Shown one piece after another: positions 1 to 6,577 of a DNA stretch of 8,542 nucleotides. Position 1 is the first letter of the stretch; the number at the start of each line of letters is the position of its first letter. This DNA is from UBA5972 sp964466385 (GTDB lineage: Bacteria > Pseudomonadota > Alphaproteobacteria > Rhodobacterales > Rhodobacteraceae). Location: NCBI GenBank assembly GCA_964466385.1, contig CAYXNM010000111.1:1-8542 (forward strand), read 5' to 3'. The notes under the pieces are model-generated. The model worked only from the letters and a program-made list of their open reading frames with translations. It made no database searches and had not been told where the DNA came from. A program made the translations under genes and the position numbers.

Positions 1-410
1 CCTGACTGGTTGAACCCCTGCGTGTGCACCCAGACCACACCCGTTTTGCCGCTGGAGTTTTCCTTGAGCCCGATCACCTCCGACGTTGACCGCAGCGTGT
101 CCCCAAGGTTGACCGGCGCCAGAAAACGACCCTCGGCATAACCCAGATTCGCCAGCGCGTTGAGGGAAACATCAGGAACGGATTTGCCGAAAACCACGTG
201 AAACGCCGCAAGATCATCCAGAGGCGATGCGGGCAAGCCGCAGGACCGCGCAAACGCATCTGACGAATAGATCGCATGCCGCGCGGGGTAAAGCGCATGA
301 TAAAGGGCGCGTTCTCCGCTGGTGACGGTGCGCGGAACCGCGTGAACAAGGTTCTGCCCGATGTGGTAATCCTCAAAAAACCGGCCAGGGTTGGTCTTTT
401 TGGCGCTCAT
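1..410 (-). CDS. mch: Mesaconyl-CoA hydratase (beta-methylmalyl-CoA dehydratase), N-terminal part, cut by window edge
   Basis: This enzyme interconverts beta-methylmalyl-CoA and mesaconyl-C1-CoA in the cytoplasm, a step of the ethylmalonyl-CoA pathway used for acetyl-CoA assimilation in many Rhodobacterales. The reading frame from the ATG at 410-408 stays open to base 1, giving 136 complete residues. The visible part opens MSAKKTNPGRFFEDYHIGQ and contains TVTSGERALYHALYP (28-42) and FGKSVPDVSLNALANLGYAEGRF (within 74-96), which I recognise as the first MaoC-like hot-dog domain of Mch proteins. The family has two such domains and about 340 residues, so more than half lies beyond the left edge, probably including part of the active site. 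It is the last gene visible in a minus-strand operon, eight bases after the DUF1737 gene. A generic MaoC-family dehydratase is the alternative. The assignment is from memory of the family, without alignment. Confidence 0.85.
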   Translation of the reverse strand, partial: MSAKKTNPGRFFEDYHIGQNLVHAVPRTVTSGERALYHALYPARHAIYSSDAFARSCGLPASPLDDLAAFHVVFGKSVPDVSLNALANLGYAEGRFLAPVNLGDTLRSTSEVIGLKENSSGKTGVVWVHTQGFNQS

Positions 411-418
411 GTCGGATC

Positions 419-622
419 TCAGACCTTTCCCAGCTTGATGTCTGCGTCGTAGGATCCCGCCGCATCCTTGGTCACGGCCTGGGCGCATCGCATGACGCCA
501 CGCTTGGGGTCATGCGCATATTGCGGATCACCGTAAAGAACCCAGCCTTTGGACAGCGCCTCGCTGACCTTGTGGCAAAAGGCCGATGTGTCGTCTTCGG
601 TCAGCAATCGGTACGCTTTCAT
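419..622 (-). CDS. DUF1737 domain-containing small protein
   Basis: This 67-residue protein is of unknown function. It begins MKAYRLLTEDDTSAFCHKVS, followed by ALSKGWVLYGDP (23-34) and MRCAQAVTKD (44-53). This layout, a short charged start, a helix and then a glycine-tryptophan strand, fits the DUF1737 family as I recall it. It has no signal peptide or membrane segment, so it should be cytoplasmic. Its ATG overlaps the stop of the upstream nnrU-like gene by one base (TGATG), which suggests translational coupling. A GGGGAC stretch about nine bases upstream could be its ribosome-binding site. Its stop is eight bases before the mch start. The context suggests co-expression with the ethylmalonyl-CoA pathway enzyme, but nothing in the protein shows a catalytic role. 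Confidence 0.85.
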   Translation of the reverse strand: MKAYRLLTEDDTSAFCHKVSEALSKGWVLYGDPQYAHDPKRGVMRCAQAVTKDAAGSYDADIKLGKV

Positions 623-1194
623 CAGCCGTATGTCCCCAGGAACGGATTATGATCGAACAGCCAGTGAATTCCGGCGATCAGAACATAAAGAAACAATGTC
701 GCCAGCGCGAGCTTGTAATCGTTGAGACGGTCCCCCGGCATGGGTTTTTCCCAGGGGCCTTCGTGCTGGTTGATCAGGCGCATCTCAACAAGCGCCCAAA
801 GGCCCAGCCCTCCGAACATGACGATCGAGGACAAATCGCCATTGACCAGAAGATGGGCAACCGCCCAGATGATGACGCCCCAAAGCATCGGGTGTCTGAA
901 ACGGGCCGACAACCGCCCCCCTGCGGGGCCGATTCCCATTGCGAATATGGCAAAGAACATAAGAACATTGTTGAGATGCCCCATCCCCGGCCACGGGGTG
1001 TAGACCGGGCTGAAATCCGATTGCCGGTAACCCGCCACGATCAGGACAAGCCCCGCCAGAATGGACAACGCCACAAGAAGGCGGGTGATCCGGGTGCCGG
1101 CGGCGGCCTCCAGATCCCGGCGCAATCGCGGGAGAATGCGTTTTTGCCCGTGCGCTGCTGCCCACAGAAACAACCCGATGATCAGTTTCGTCAT
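622..1194 (-). CDS. NnrU family integral membrane protein
   Basis: This is a 190-residue polytopic inner-membrane protein of the NnrU family, named after a gene near denitrification genes; its biochemical role is unclear. Hydrophobic segments lie at roughly 1-15, 38-55, 73-92, 103-117, 121-138 and 161-180. Family-like motifs are the N-terminal LFLWAAAHGQKR (8-19), ARFRHPMLWG (97-106) and AHLLVNGDL (113-121). I chose the ATG at 1194-1192 because an AGAGAGAGG purine stretch lies just upstream and the protein then starts directly in the first membrane helix. The frame is open further upstream to 1290, but those residues are polar and lack family character. The gene is first in the minus-strand operon with the DUF1737 gene and mch. 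No nitrite or nitric oxide reductase gene is in the window, so a denitrification role is not supported here. Confidence 0.87.
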   Translation of the reverse strand: MTKLIIGLFLWAAAHGQKRILPRLRRDLEAAAGTRITRLLVALSILAGLVLIVAGYRQSDFSPVYTPWPGMGHLNNVLMFFAIFAMGIGPAGGRLSARFRHPMLWGVIIWAVAHLLVNGDLSSIVMFGGLGLWALVEMRLINQHEGPWEKPMPGDRLNDYKLALATLFLYVLIAGIHWLFDHNPFLGTYG

Positions 1195-1284
1195 ACGGTC
1201 GGCCTCTCTCTTTGCTCTGGCCCGGCAACCTACCGGGGGTGGCGTGAATGACAAGCAAAAATATTGGCGCGGCGCTCTGGTGCC

Positions 1285-1312
1285 TTGCAAAAAATCCGGC
1301 GTGACGTTTTAT
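1285..1312 (+). promoter_or_regulatory. Candidate promoter for the dehydrogenase gene
   Basis: TTGCAA at 1285-1290 and TTTTAT at 1307-1312 are 16 bases apart and resemble a sigma-70 -35/-10 pair (four of six matches in the second box). A transcript would start about 20 bases before the ATG at 1340. A loose TGAC-N7-GTCA inverted repeat overlaps the second box. The divergent nnrU-like operon must also start in the 145-base gap 1195-1339, but I see no convincing promoter for it. This call is weak, because short hexamers occur by chance. Confidence 0.25.
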
Positions 1313-1339
1313 GTCAGAAGAATTTGAACAGGAAACCAC

Positions 1340-2428
1340 ATGACACAAATTCCCAAAAAAATGCGCGCGATGGTTCTGACGGGTCACGGCGGTATGGACA
1401 AGTTGGTTTTCCACGACGACTGGCCCACGCCCCAGCCCCAAACGGGCGAGGCTTTGATCCGCGTTCGGGCCTGCGGCATGAATAATACCGACGTCAACAC
1501 GCGCATTGGCTGGTACGCGCGCAAGAATGTCGAACCGAAAGGCCCGGCGGGCAACGACAAGGCCAGCGCGGCATGGGATGGGGCCTCGCTTGGGTTTCCA
1601 CGCATTCAGGGGGGCGATGTTGTTGGCGAGGTGGTCGCCTTCGGCCCGGACACCGACACGTCGCTTTTGGGGCGCCGGGTGCTGGTCGATACGATCCTGC
1701 GCGACTGGGCCGACCCTCTTAATCTGGAAAAATGTGGTTATCTCGGCTCGGAAGCTGATGGCGGTTTCGCGGAGTATATGAAGATCGACACCCGCAACCT
1801 TTGCCCGATCGACTGCGACTTGCCTGACGCTGATCTTGCCACCTTTGCAATCTCGTATTCGACTGCGGAAAACATGCTCAACCGCGCGAAGGTCACCAAA
1901 GATGACACCGTTCTTATCCCCGGAGCATCGGGCGGCGTTGGTTCGGCCCTGATCCAACTGGCCAACCGCCGTGGCGCAACCACGATTGCAATGGCCAGCC
2001 CCGACAAACACGCCGATGTCGCGCTTGTCGGACCTGATCACATCCTGCCCCGATCACCGGATAACCTTGCCCATGCCATTTTTAGGGCCACGGGGCGTGA
2101 AACCGTATCGGTCGTTGCCGATATCGTTGGCGGTGACGGGTTTTCCACCCGGATCGAGGCTTTGGAGCGCGGCGGGCGCTTCACCTGCTCAGGCGCGATC
2201 GCCGGGGCCGAGGTGACGCTTGATTTGCGGACCTTGTATTTGCGGGACCTCACATTCACCGGCTGCACCATATTGCCGCCCGAGGTTTTCCCGACCCTTG
2301 TTGGGTATATCGAACGGGGCGAAATCCGACCGTTGCGTGCTGCGACCTATCCGTTGGAACATCTGCATCAGGGACAGCAGGCTTTCATCGACAAGAAACA
2401 CACGGGCAATATCGTGGTCACGATTTAG
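1340..2428 (+). CDS. Medium-chain dehydrogenase/reductase (alcohol dehydrogenase/quinone oxidoreductase family), probably not catalytic-zinc dependent
   Basis: This is a cytoplasmic NAD(P)H-dependent oxidoreductase of 362 residues. The N-terminal GroES-like domain includes RVRACGMNNTDVNTR (41-55). The Rossmann domain follows, with the nucleotide-binding loop GASGGVGSALIQLANRRGA (195-213) and a VVADIVGG strand-loop (258-265). In zinc alcohol dehydrogenases three residues hold the catalytic zinc. Here Cys45 is kept, but the usual His-Glu pair after the substrate loop is Gly92-Asp93 (QGGDVVGEV), and the region of the third ligand reads ISYSTAEN (171-178) with no Cys. The four-cysteine structural zinc lobe is also absent. 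This points to a zinc-free enoyl- or quinone-reductase-like member. The segment between residues 52 and 90 appears longer than usual. The ATG is preceded by AGGAAA at a good distance. The gene is monocistronic and its substrate is unknown. Confidence 0.85.
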   Translation: MTQIPKKMRAMVLTGHGGMDKLVFHDDWPTPQPQTGEALIRVRACGMNNTDVNTRIGWYARKNVEPKGPAGNDKASAAWDGASLGFPRIQGGDVVGEVVAFGPDTDTSLLGRRVLVDTILRDWADPLNLEKCGYLGSEADGGFAEYMKIDTRNLCPIDCDLPDADLATFAISYSTAENMLNRAKVTKDDTVLIPGASGGVGSALIQLANRRGATTIAMASPDKHADVALVGPDHILPRSPDNLAHAIFRATGRETVSVVADIVGGDGFSTRIEALERGGRFTCSGAIAGAEVTLDLRTLYLRDLTFTGCTILPPEVFPTLVGYIERGEIRPLRAATYPLEHLHQGQQAFIDKKHTGNIVVTI

Positions 2429-2449
2429 GGCGTGATGTTCACGTATCTC

Positions 2450-2504
2450 CGCGGGTTAGCAGGCTGATCTGGCCAGAATCGCCGGGCGGCTAAGCCAACC
2501 CGCG
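2450..2504. repeat. Imperfect inverted repeat in the convergent gap
   Basis: CGCGGGTTAGC at 2450-2460 can pair with GCTAA (2489-2493) and CCCGCG (2499-2504), with a five-base bulge on the right arm, forming a GC-rich hairpin with a 28-base loop. It lies between the stop of the dehydrogenase gene and the convergent stop of the TetR gene, where a terminator would be expected. No T-run follows on either side, so it is not a clear intrinsic terminator. The rest of the 148-base gap shows no gene. Confidence 0.3.
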
Positions 2505-2576
2505 CCGCGCGGCACTTCCTGAAACTGTCTGGGACGTGCCCTTTGTCCAGCCCGGTGCCCGGCAGCCCGGTCCATG

Positions 2577-3212
2577 TCAGTCACACGTCGCCCCCGGCGC
2601 CAGTAAACGCACGAACACGTCAAAAATCTGGTCGCTGAGTTTCAGGCGTTCGCCATCGGACAAGTCATCCCAATGCGCCAGAATCCACTGATCCATCGAC
2701 ATGCCCAGCGACATGATGGAATCCACCAGAAAACTTTCCGGCAAGTCGTTGCGCACAAGCCCGAGCGCCTGACCGCGATGCAGCAGATCCGTCGCCCAGT
2801 CCATCGACAGTCTGAGGATGTCGTGGGTCAGACCCTGATCCTCGGGCTTCTCGCGGCTTTGATAGAACATGCGGCCGACCATGACGGTTTCGGGTGAAGC
2901 ATTGGCCATTTCCGCCATTTGCCGTGTCATGAACTGGATGCTCGGCCAGTAGGTTTCGTGCGTCAGTGCGCCAAGGTCAAAATCATCGCGCGCCGCAAGA
3001 ACCGGCGCGATTGCCTGATCGAGGATTTGCCGAAACAGGTCGGTCTTGTTTTCGAAATAGTGGTAAAACGAACTCTTGCTCATCCCCACACCGGAAATGA
3101 TCCGGTTGAGCGATGCCTGCGAAAAACCGTGTTGCGCGAATTCCGTACGGGCCGCCGCAAACAGGTGGGTTCGCTTGTCCTCTGGCATGCGGTCTGAAGG
3201 ATGTTCGCTCAC
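2577..3212 (-). CDS. TetR/AcrR family transcriptional regulator
   Basis: This is a dimeric DNA-binding repressor of 211 residues, most likely controlling the divergent transport operon and itself. The N-terminal HTH domain reads RTHLFAAARTEFAQHGF (14-30), then SLNRIISGVGMSKSSFYHYF (34-53) and ENKTDLF, the classic TetR recognition-helix region. The remaining ~150 residues are a helical ligand-binding and dimerisation domain of unknown specificity. The chosen start is GTG at 3212-3210, with AGGGAAA about 12 bases upstream. An in-frame ATG at 3188-3186 (residue 9) has no clear ribosome-binding site but would keep the whole HTH. The gene lies head to head with the LolA-like gene. The 129 bases between them contain a near-ideal TetR-type palindrome that would overlap the putative promoter of this gene, consistent with autoregulation. 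The ligand is unknown. Confidence 0.92.
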   Translation of the reverse strand: MSEHPSDRMPEDKRTHLFAAARTEFAQHGFSQASLNRIISGVGMSKSSFYHYFENKTDLFRQILDQAIAPVLAARDDFDLGALTHETYWPSIQFMTRQMAEMANASPETVMVGRMFYQSREKPEDQGLTHDILRLSMDWATDLLHRGQALGLVRNDLPESFLVDSIMSLGMSMDQWILAHWDDLSDGERLKLSDQIFDVFVRLLAPGATCD

Positions 3213-3216
3213 GTTC

Positions 3217-3245
3217 TTGACACTTTCCCTTTGCGGGATTACTTA
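3217..3245 (+). promoter_or_regulatory. Candidate promoter of the LolA-like/ABC/barrel operon
   Basis: A perfect TTGACA box lies at 3217-3222, and the hexamer 17 bases further on is TACTTA (3240-3245), a poor -10. The slightly better TAAGAT (3244-3249) is too far away at 21 bases. If this is the promoter, the palindrome at 3249-3266 would cover the transcription start and the leader would be roughly 90 bases. The call is tentative. Confidence 0.25.
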
Positions 3246-3266
3246 AGATTGGACCACACGGTCCAA
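3238..3266 (-). promoter_or_regulatory. Candidate promoter of the TetR gene overlapping the operator
   Basis: On the minus strand TTGGAC (3266-3261) is followed after 17 bases by AGTAAT (3243-3238), with four of six -10 matches. Transcription would begin near 3231, about 20 bases before the GTG, just at the purine-rich ribosome-binding stretch. The -35 box lies inside the palindrome, so repressor binding would block it. Support is limited to hexamer similarity and position. Confidence 0.3.
3249..3266. promoter_or_regulatory. Putative TetR operator (palindrome TTGGACC-N4-GGTCCAA)
   Basis: TTGGACC at 3249-3255 and GGTCCAA at 3260-3266 form a perfect 7-base inverted repeat around ACAC. It sits in the short gap between divergent starts, 36 bases from the GTG of the TetR gene and 75 bases from the ATG of the LolA-like gene. 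Size, symmetry and position match operators bound by TetR-family dimers. It is the only palindrome of this quality I noticed in the region. Binding by the neighbouring regulator is an inference. Confidence 0.7.
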
Positions 3267-3341
3267 AGATTTCTACCGCCCTTTGAGTTCCATGGCAAGG
3301 CCCGGACGAAATCGCCAAATCGAATGGAACGGGATGACCTC

Positions 3342-4118
3342 ATGACCCCTGAACCCAACCGACGCGTTTTTCTCTTCAGCGCGGCAACATGCGCCGGTTT
3401 GCTCGCGTTTCCGATGCCTCTTTTCGCGCAGGATGCGACATCGATCCTGGCGGCCGCGTTTCGGAACTGGCGCGCAAACTCGTCTTACGCCGAGGTTGAC
3501 ATGACCATCAAGCGCGCCAGCGGCACGCGCAAGATGACCATGAAAAGCTGGACGAAAGGACGCGACAAGGCGCTGGTCCGGTTCACGAAACCGGCACGGG
3601 ATGCGGGCAACGCAACGCTTCAGCTTGGCACGCAGACCTATGTTTTCAATCCCAAGCTCAATCAGGTCATCAAACTGCCGGCGAGTGCATTGTCGCAATC
3701 ATGGATGGGCAGCGATTTTTCCTATGACGACCTGTCGCGCTCCGAAAAGGTCATCGAAGATTACACCCATAAACTGATCGGAACGAAATCAAGCGGGGGC
3801 AGAAAAATCTACGTTATCGAATCCGTGCCCAAACCGCTGAAACCCATCGTCTGGGGCAAACAGGTGGTTTCGGTGCGCGGCGACGGCGTCCTGTTCAGCG
3901 TGGAGTATTTCGACCAGCTTGGCAAAAGGGTCCGCGTGATGACCGCCGACAAGATCGGCACCCTCGGCGGGCGCCCCTATCCGGTTGTCATGACCATGCG
4001 GCGCGACGACAAGCCGGGAACGTTCACCCGCGTGACCACCCGCGCAGCCGAGTTCAACATCAAGATCCCGAAATACCTGTTCACACGCTCGAACCTGCAA
4101 AACCCGAGGGATCCCTGA
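3342..4118 (+). CDS. LolA-like outer membrane lipoprotein-sorting family protein with Tat-type signal
   Basis: This is a predicted periplasmic carrier of 258 residues (about 229 mature). Proteins of this family have the LolA half-open beta-barrel fold and are thought to carry hydrophobic cargo. The N-terminus reads PNRRVFLFSAATCAGLLAF, a twin-arginine motif and hydrophobic stretch, with a likely cut after LFA (27-29). The mature part contains MTIKR (54-58), ATLQLGTQTYVFNP (91-104) and the hallmark LSQSWMGSDFSYDDL (117-131), typical of the PF17131-type LolA-like family rather than housekeeping LolA. I chose the ATG at 3342 because GGGA lies about eight bases upstream and the signal peptide then starts correctly. 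The open frame extends back to 3201 but would run through the operator. The residues before Cys17 do not fit a lipobox. The gene leads the operon and its stop directly abuts the next ATG. Confidence 0.88.
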   Translation: MTPEPNRRVFLFSAATCAGLLAFPMPLFAQDATSILAAAFRNWRANSSYAEVDMTIKRASGTRKMTMKSWTKGRDKALVRFTKPARDAGNATLQLGTQTYVFNPKLNQVIKLPASALSQSWMGSDFSYDDLSRSEKVIEDYTHKLIGTKSSGGRKIYVIESVPKPLKPIVWGKQVVSVRGDGVLFSVEYFDQLGKRVRVMTADKIGTLGGRPYPVVMTMRRDDKPGTFTRVTTRAAEFNIKIPKYLFTRSNLQNPRDP

Positions 4119-5336
4119 ATGATCGCGGCACTGGCATGGCGGAACATCTGGCGACAGCCCATTCGCACGGCGCTGTCCATGGTCGGAATGGCGTTCACGT
4201 CGATGCTGCTCGTGTTCATGCTGTCGTTCCAGTTCGGGTCCTACGACACCATGAAATCGAGCATGCTGAGGATCAGTCAGGGGTACGGCCAGTTCCAGCC
4301 CCGAGGGTACAAGGACGACCCCGAGATATCCCGAACCATTCGCGATGCGGCGGGGTTGCAACGTGATCTCGGCTCGATAAGTCAGGTCACGGCCAGCACG
4401 CCACGCACCAACGGGTTCGTTCTGCTGGCCAACGGCGAACGCAGTTTTGCAGCGGCGATCGTGGGGATCGATCCGGCGAACGAAACCAAGATATCGACCC
4501 TGTCCACGATGGTCAGGCAGGGCCGCGCGCTTGACGCCGCTGACAGTGATGCCGTGGTGCTGGGCGAAGGGCTGGCGCGAAACCTGCGCCTGAAACTGGG
4601 CGACAGGGTGACGATGCTGGGAACGGGGCTTGACGGGTCGGTCGCCGCCGATGTCCTGACGCTGGTCGGCATCTTCAAGAGCAACGTGCCGGAAATCGAC
4701 CGGCAGATCGCACAAATGCCGATCAGCCGGTTCAAAGACAGCTTTGCCATGGACGGCGGCGTGAACGTGGTTGCGGTCACCGGGCGCCATCTGACCGATA
4801 TCGTCAGCGCCGACAAAGACCTGCGCGCGCTGGCTGGGAAATACGACGCAGTCTATCTTGACTGGTCCGAGCTTGCGCCCGCAGTGAAACAGGCGATCAC
4901 GCTGGATATGTCGACGGCGATGATGATGTATATCACGCTGGTCGTCGTCGTCGTCTTCATCATCCTCAACACGCTTTACATGTCCGTGCTGGAACGCACG
5001 CGGGAATTCGGCGTGCTGCTGGCCGTCGGCATGAAGCCGGGCCAGATCGGGCGCATGGTCTGGATGGAGATGATATTCCTGTCCTTCGTGGGCAACGGTC
5101 TGGGTATCTTGCTGGGTCTGCTGGTCACGCTTTATTTCACCAAATACGGGATCGCCTTTGAAGGGCTGGACGAAGTTTACGCGCAATGGGGTTTGCCCTC
5201 GCGGTTCTACCCTCTGATGTCGTGGTTCAGCGTGCTTGCCGGGCCGGGTGCAATCGTGAGTGCGATCACCATCCTGGGCTTCATTCCCTATCGCAGGGTT
5301 CTGGGGCTGGAACCTGTTCAAGCGATGGCATCATGA
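4119..5336 (+). CDS. ABC transporter permease, FtsX/MacB/LolC-E type (first of pair)
   Basis: This is an inner-membrane subunit of 405 residues. Helix 1 is near 18-40 after the cytoplasmic lead LAWRNIWRQPIRT. A periplasmic domain spans about 41-264 (MacB_PCD-like). Helices 2-4 are near 266-289, 316-342 and 370-390. The FtsX-domain coupling segment ERTREFGVLLAVGMKPGQ (292-309) follows helix 2, and the tail is YRRVLGLEPVQAM, as in LolC/LolE/MacB permeases. Such proteins couple cytoplasmic ATP hydrolysis to movements of the periplasmic domain rather than moving solutes through a channel. The start codon follows the LolA-like stop with no gap, and the stop overlaps the next start (ATGA), so the genes are probably translationally coupled. 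It shares motifs with the next gene, for example GYxDDPxI in the first part of the periplasmic domain, and probably forms a heterodimer with it. Confidence 0.92.
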   Translation: MIAALAWRNIWRQPIRTALSMVGMAFTSMLLVFMLSFQFGSYDTMKSSMLRISQGYGQFQPRGYKDDPEISRTIRDAAGLQRDLGSISQVTASTPRTNGFVLLANGERSFAAAIVGIDPANETKISTLSTMVRQGRALDAADSDAVVLGEGLARNLRLKLGDRVTMLGTGLDGSVAADVLTLVGIFKSNVPEIDRQIAQMPISRFKDSFAMDGGVNVVAVTGRHLTDIVSADKDLRALAGKYDAVYLDWSELAPAVKQAITLDMSTAMMMYITLVVVVVFIILNTLYMSVLERTREFGVLLAVGMKPGQIGRMVWMEMIFLSFVGNGLGILLGLLVTLYFTKYGIAFEGLDEVYAQWGLPSRFYPLMSWFSVLAGPGAIVSAITILGFIPYRRVLGLEPVQAMAS

Positions 5337-6562
5337 ACGACACCCTGAAAACCTTTACGTCGCTTGCATGGCGAAACCTGTGGCGCAATCCGCGCCGCAC
5401 CGTGATTACCCTCATCGTTGTCGCTGTCGGGTTGTGGTCGATCCTGTTTTTCAACGCGTTCATGATCGCATGGATGCAGTCGAGCAAGGAAGCCACGCTT
5501 GATCTGCTCATCGGGCGCGGGCAGATTCACGCGGTCGGTTACGTGGACGATCCGGGCATCGACGTTTTGATGCCCCCCCCGACCGGAGATCTCGAAACCG
5601 CGCTGAACGCGCCCGAGATTTCCAACTGGACGACACGGCTTGAATTGCCGGGCGTCGTCCTCAGCGAATACAAGACCCTGCCAATCACGATCATGGGCGT
5701 CGATCCGGCGGACGAAGCGCGCATTTCCAGCCTGCCCGGCAAAATCACCCAGGGCCGCTATCTGAAAGATACGAATGACCCCGGCGCGGTCATCGGAATT
5801 TCCCTGGCGGACAAGCTGAAAACCGGGCTTGGGCGGCGTGTCATCCTGATGTCCCAGAACGTCGAGGGAAAACTGGCAGAACAAAGCTTTCACGTTGTCG
5901 GCCTCTTTGACGCTGACAAGGAAACCGAGGAGTTCTTTGCCTTTACCGGCAAGGCCGCCGCGCAGAAATTCGTGGGTCTGAAAGACAAGGTCGCGCAAAT
6001 CGTCTTTGACGTTCCGAACGATGAGGATCTGGACAAGGTCATCGCTTCGCTTGAAGCGGCGGCACCTGAACTTGACGTGCGCTCATGGCGAAAAATCTCG
6101 CTTTTTCTGGCCGCGTCAGACAGTTTCATGGGCGGTTTCATCTATATCTGGCTTGTCGTCGTCTTTTCGCTGATGGCCATTGGCATCATCAACACGCAAT
6201 TGATGGCGGTCTTTGAACGCACGCAGGAATTCGGGCTTTTGCGCGCGCTCGGCATGAAACCGCGACTGGTCCTCCTGATGGTCACGATCGAAAGCGCGCT
6301 CTTGATCGGGGTTGGCGTCCTGCTCGGTGCGCTTCTGGCGGCGCTGACGATCTGGTCCCTGCTTGACGGCATCGACCTCAGCGCATTCACGCAAGGTCTG
6401 GAAATGTTCAAGGCCGGTCAGGTACTCTACCCCACGTTTCATGGCGAGAGTTTCGTCACGTTTTCGATCCTGATCTGGCTCCTGGGGGTGCTGGTGGCGC
6501 TCTGGCCTGCGCGACGGGCTGCGAAATCAAGCCCCGTCGAAGCCATGCGGCGCGCGACTTAA
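5333..6562 (+). CDS. ABC transporter permease, FtsX/MacB/LolC-E type (second of pair)
   Basis: This is the second inner-membrane subunit, 409 residues. The lead SLAWRNLWRNPRRTVITL (10-27) runs into helix 1 (about 23-45). A periplasmic domain of ~220 residues follows, then helices near 268-292, 312-340 and 374-393. The coupling segment ERTQEFGLLRALGMKPR (295-311) and tail PARRAAKSSPVEAM match the FtsX domain. It is parallel to the first permease: GQIHAVGYVDDPGID (63-77) against GQFQPRGYKDDPEIS, and VDPADEARISSLPGKITQGR against VDPANETKISTLSTMVRQGR-like text, so the pair probably arose by duplication and diverged. The ATG at 5333 overlaps the previous stop by four bases. The frame is open further upstream, but that part lies within the first permease gene. 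Which member corresponds to LolC and which to LolE cannot be decided here. Confidence 0.92.
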   Translation: MNDTLKTFTSLAWRNLWRNPRRTVITLIVVAVGLWSILFFNAFMIAWMQSSKEATLDLLIGRGQIHAVGYVDDPGIDVLMPPPTGDLETALNAPEISNWTTRLELPGVVLSEYKTLPITIMGVDPADEARISSLPGKITQGRYLKDTNDPGAVIGISLADKLKTGLGRRVILMSQNVEGKLAEQSFHVVGLFDADKETEEFFAFTGKAAAQKFVGLKDKVAQIVFDVPNDEDLDKVIASLEAAAPELDVRSWRKISLFLAASDSFMGGFIYIWLVVVFSLMAIGIINTQLMAVFERTQEFGLLRALGMKPRLVLLMVTIESALLIGVGVLLGALLAALTIWSLLDGIDLSAFTQGLEMFKAGQVLYPTFHGESFVTFSILIWLLGVLVALWPARRAAKSSPVEAMRRAT

Positions 6563-6577
6563 CAAGGAATGAAGGAC

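Noticed and set aside
586..1251. 221-residue open frame on the plus strand
   Set aside because: It is the antisense of the NnrU-like gene, and its protein is highly polar and without family character.
785..2041. 418-residue open frame on the minus strand
   Set aside because: It runs antisense to the dehydrogenase and then out of frame through the NnrU-like gene. No recognisable domain or signal is present.
2511..2540. GGCAC...GTGCC inverted repeat in the convergent gap as a terminator
   Set aside because: It has five-base arms with a 20-base loop and no T-run, so it is too weak to call.
2548..2571. Direct repeat CAGCCCGGT spaced by 15 bases near the TetR stop
   Set aside because: Two short copies in GC-rich sequence are likely chance. 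There is no third copy and no related structure.
3201..3341. N-terminal extension of the LolA-like gene from an ATG at 3201
   Set aside because: It would translate the operator and promoter region, overlap the TetR start and bury the signal peptide. An ATG at 3324 is also possible but has weaker spacing and leaves the signal further inside.
3378..3398. Possible lipobox around Cys17 of the LolA-like protein
   Set aside because: The residues before the Cys are Ala-Ala-Thr, which does not fit the Ala/Gly/Ser expected at -1, and a better signal-peptidase I site follows.
3789..5321. 510-residue open frame on the minus strand
   Set aside because: It lies entirely antisense to the LolA-like gene end and the first permease, both well supported. 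Its composition (many His, Gln, Arg, Asp runs) is typical of GC-rich antisense shadows.
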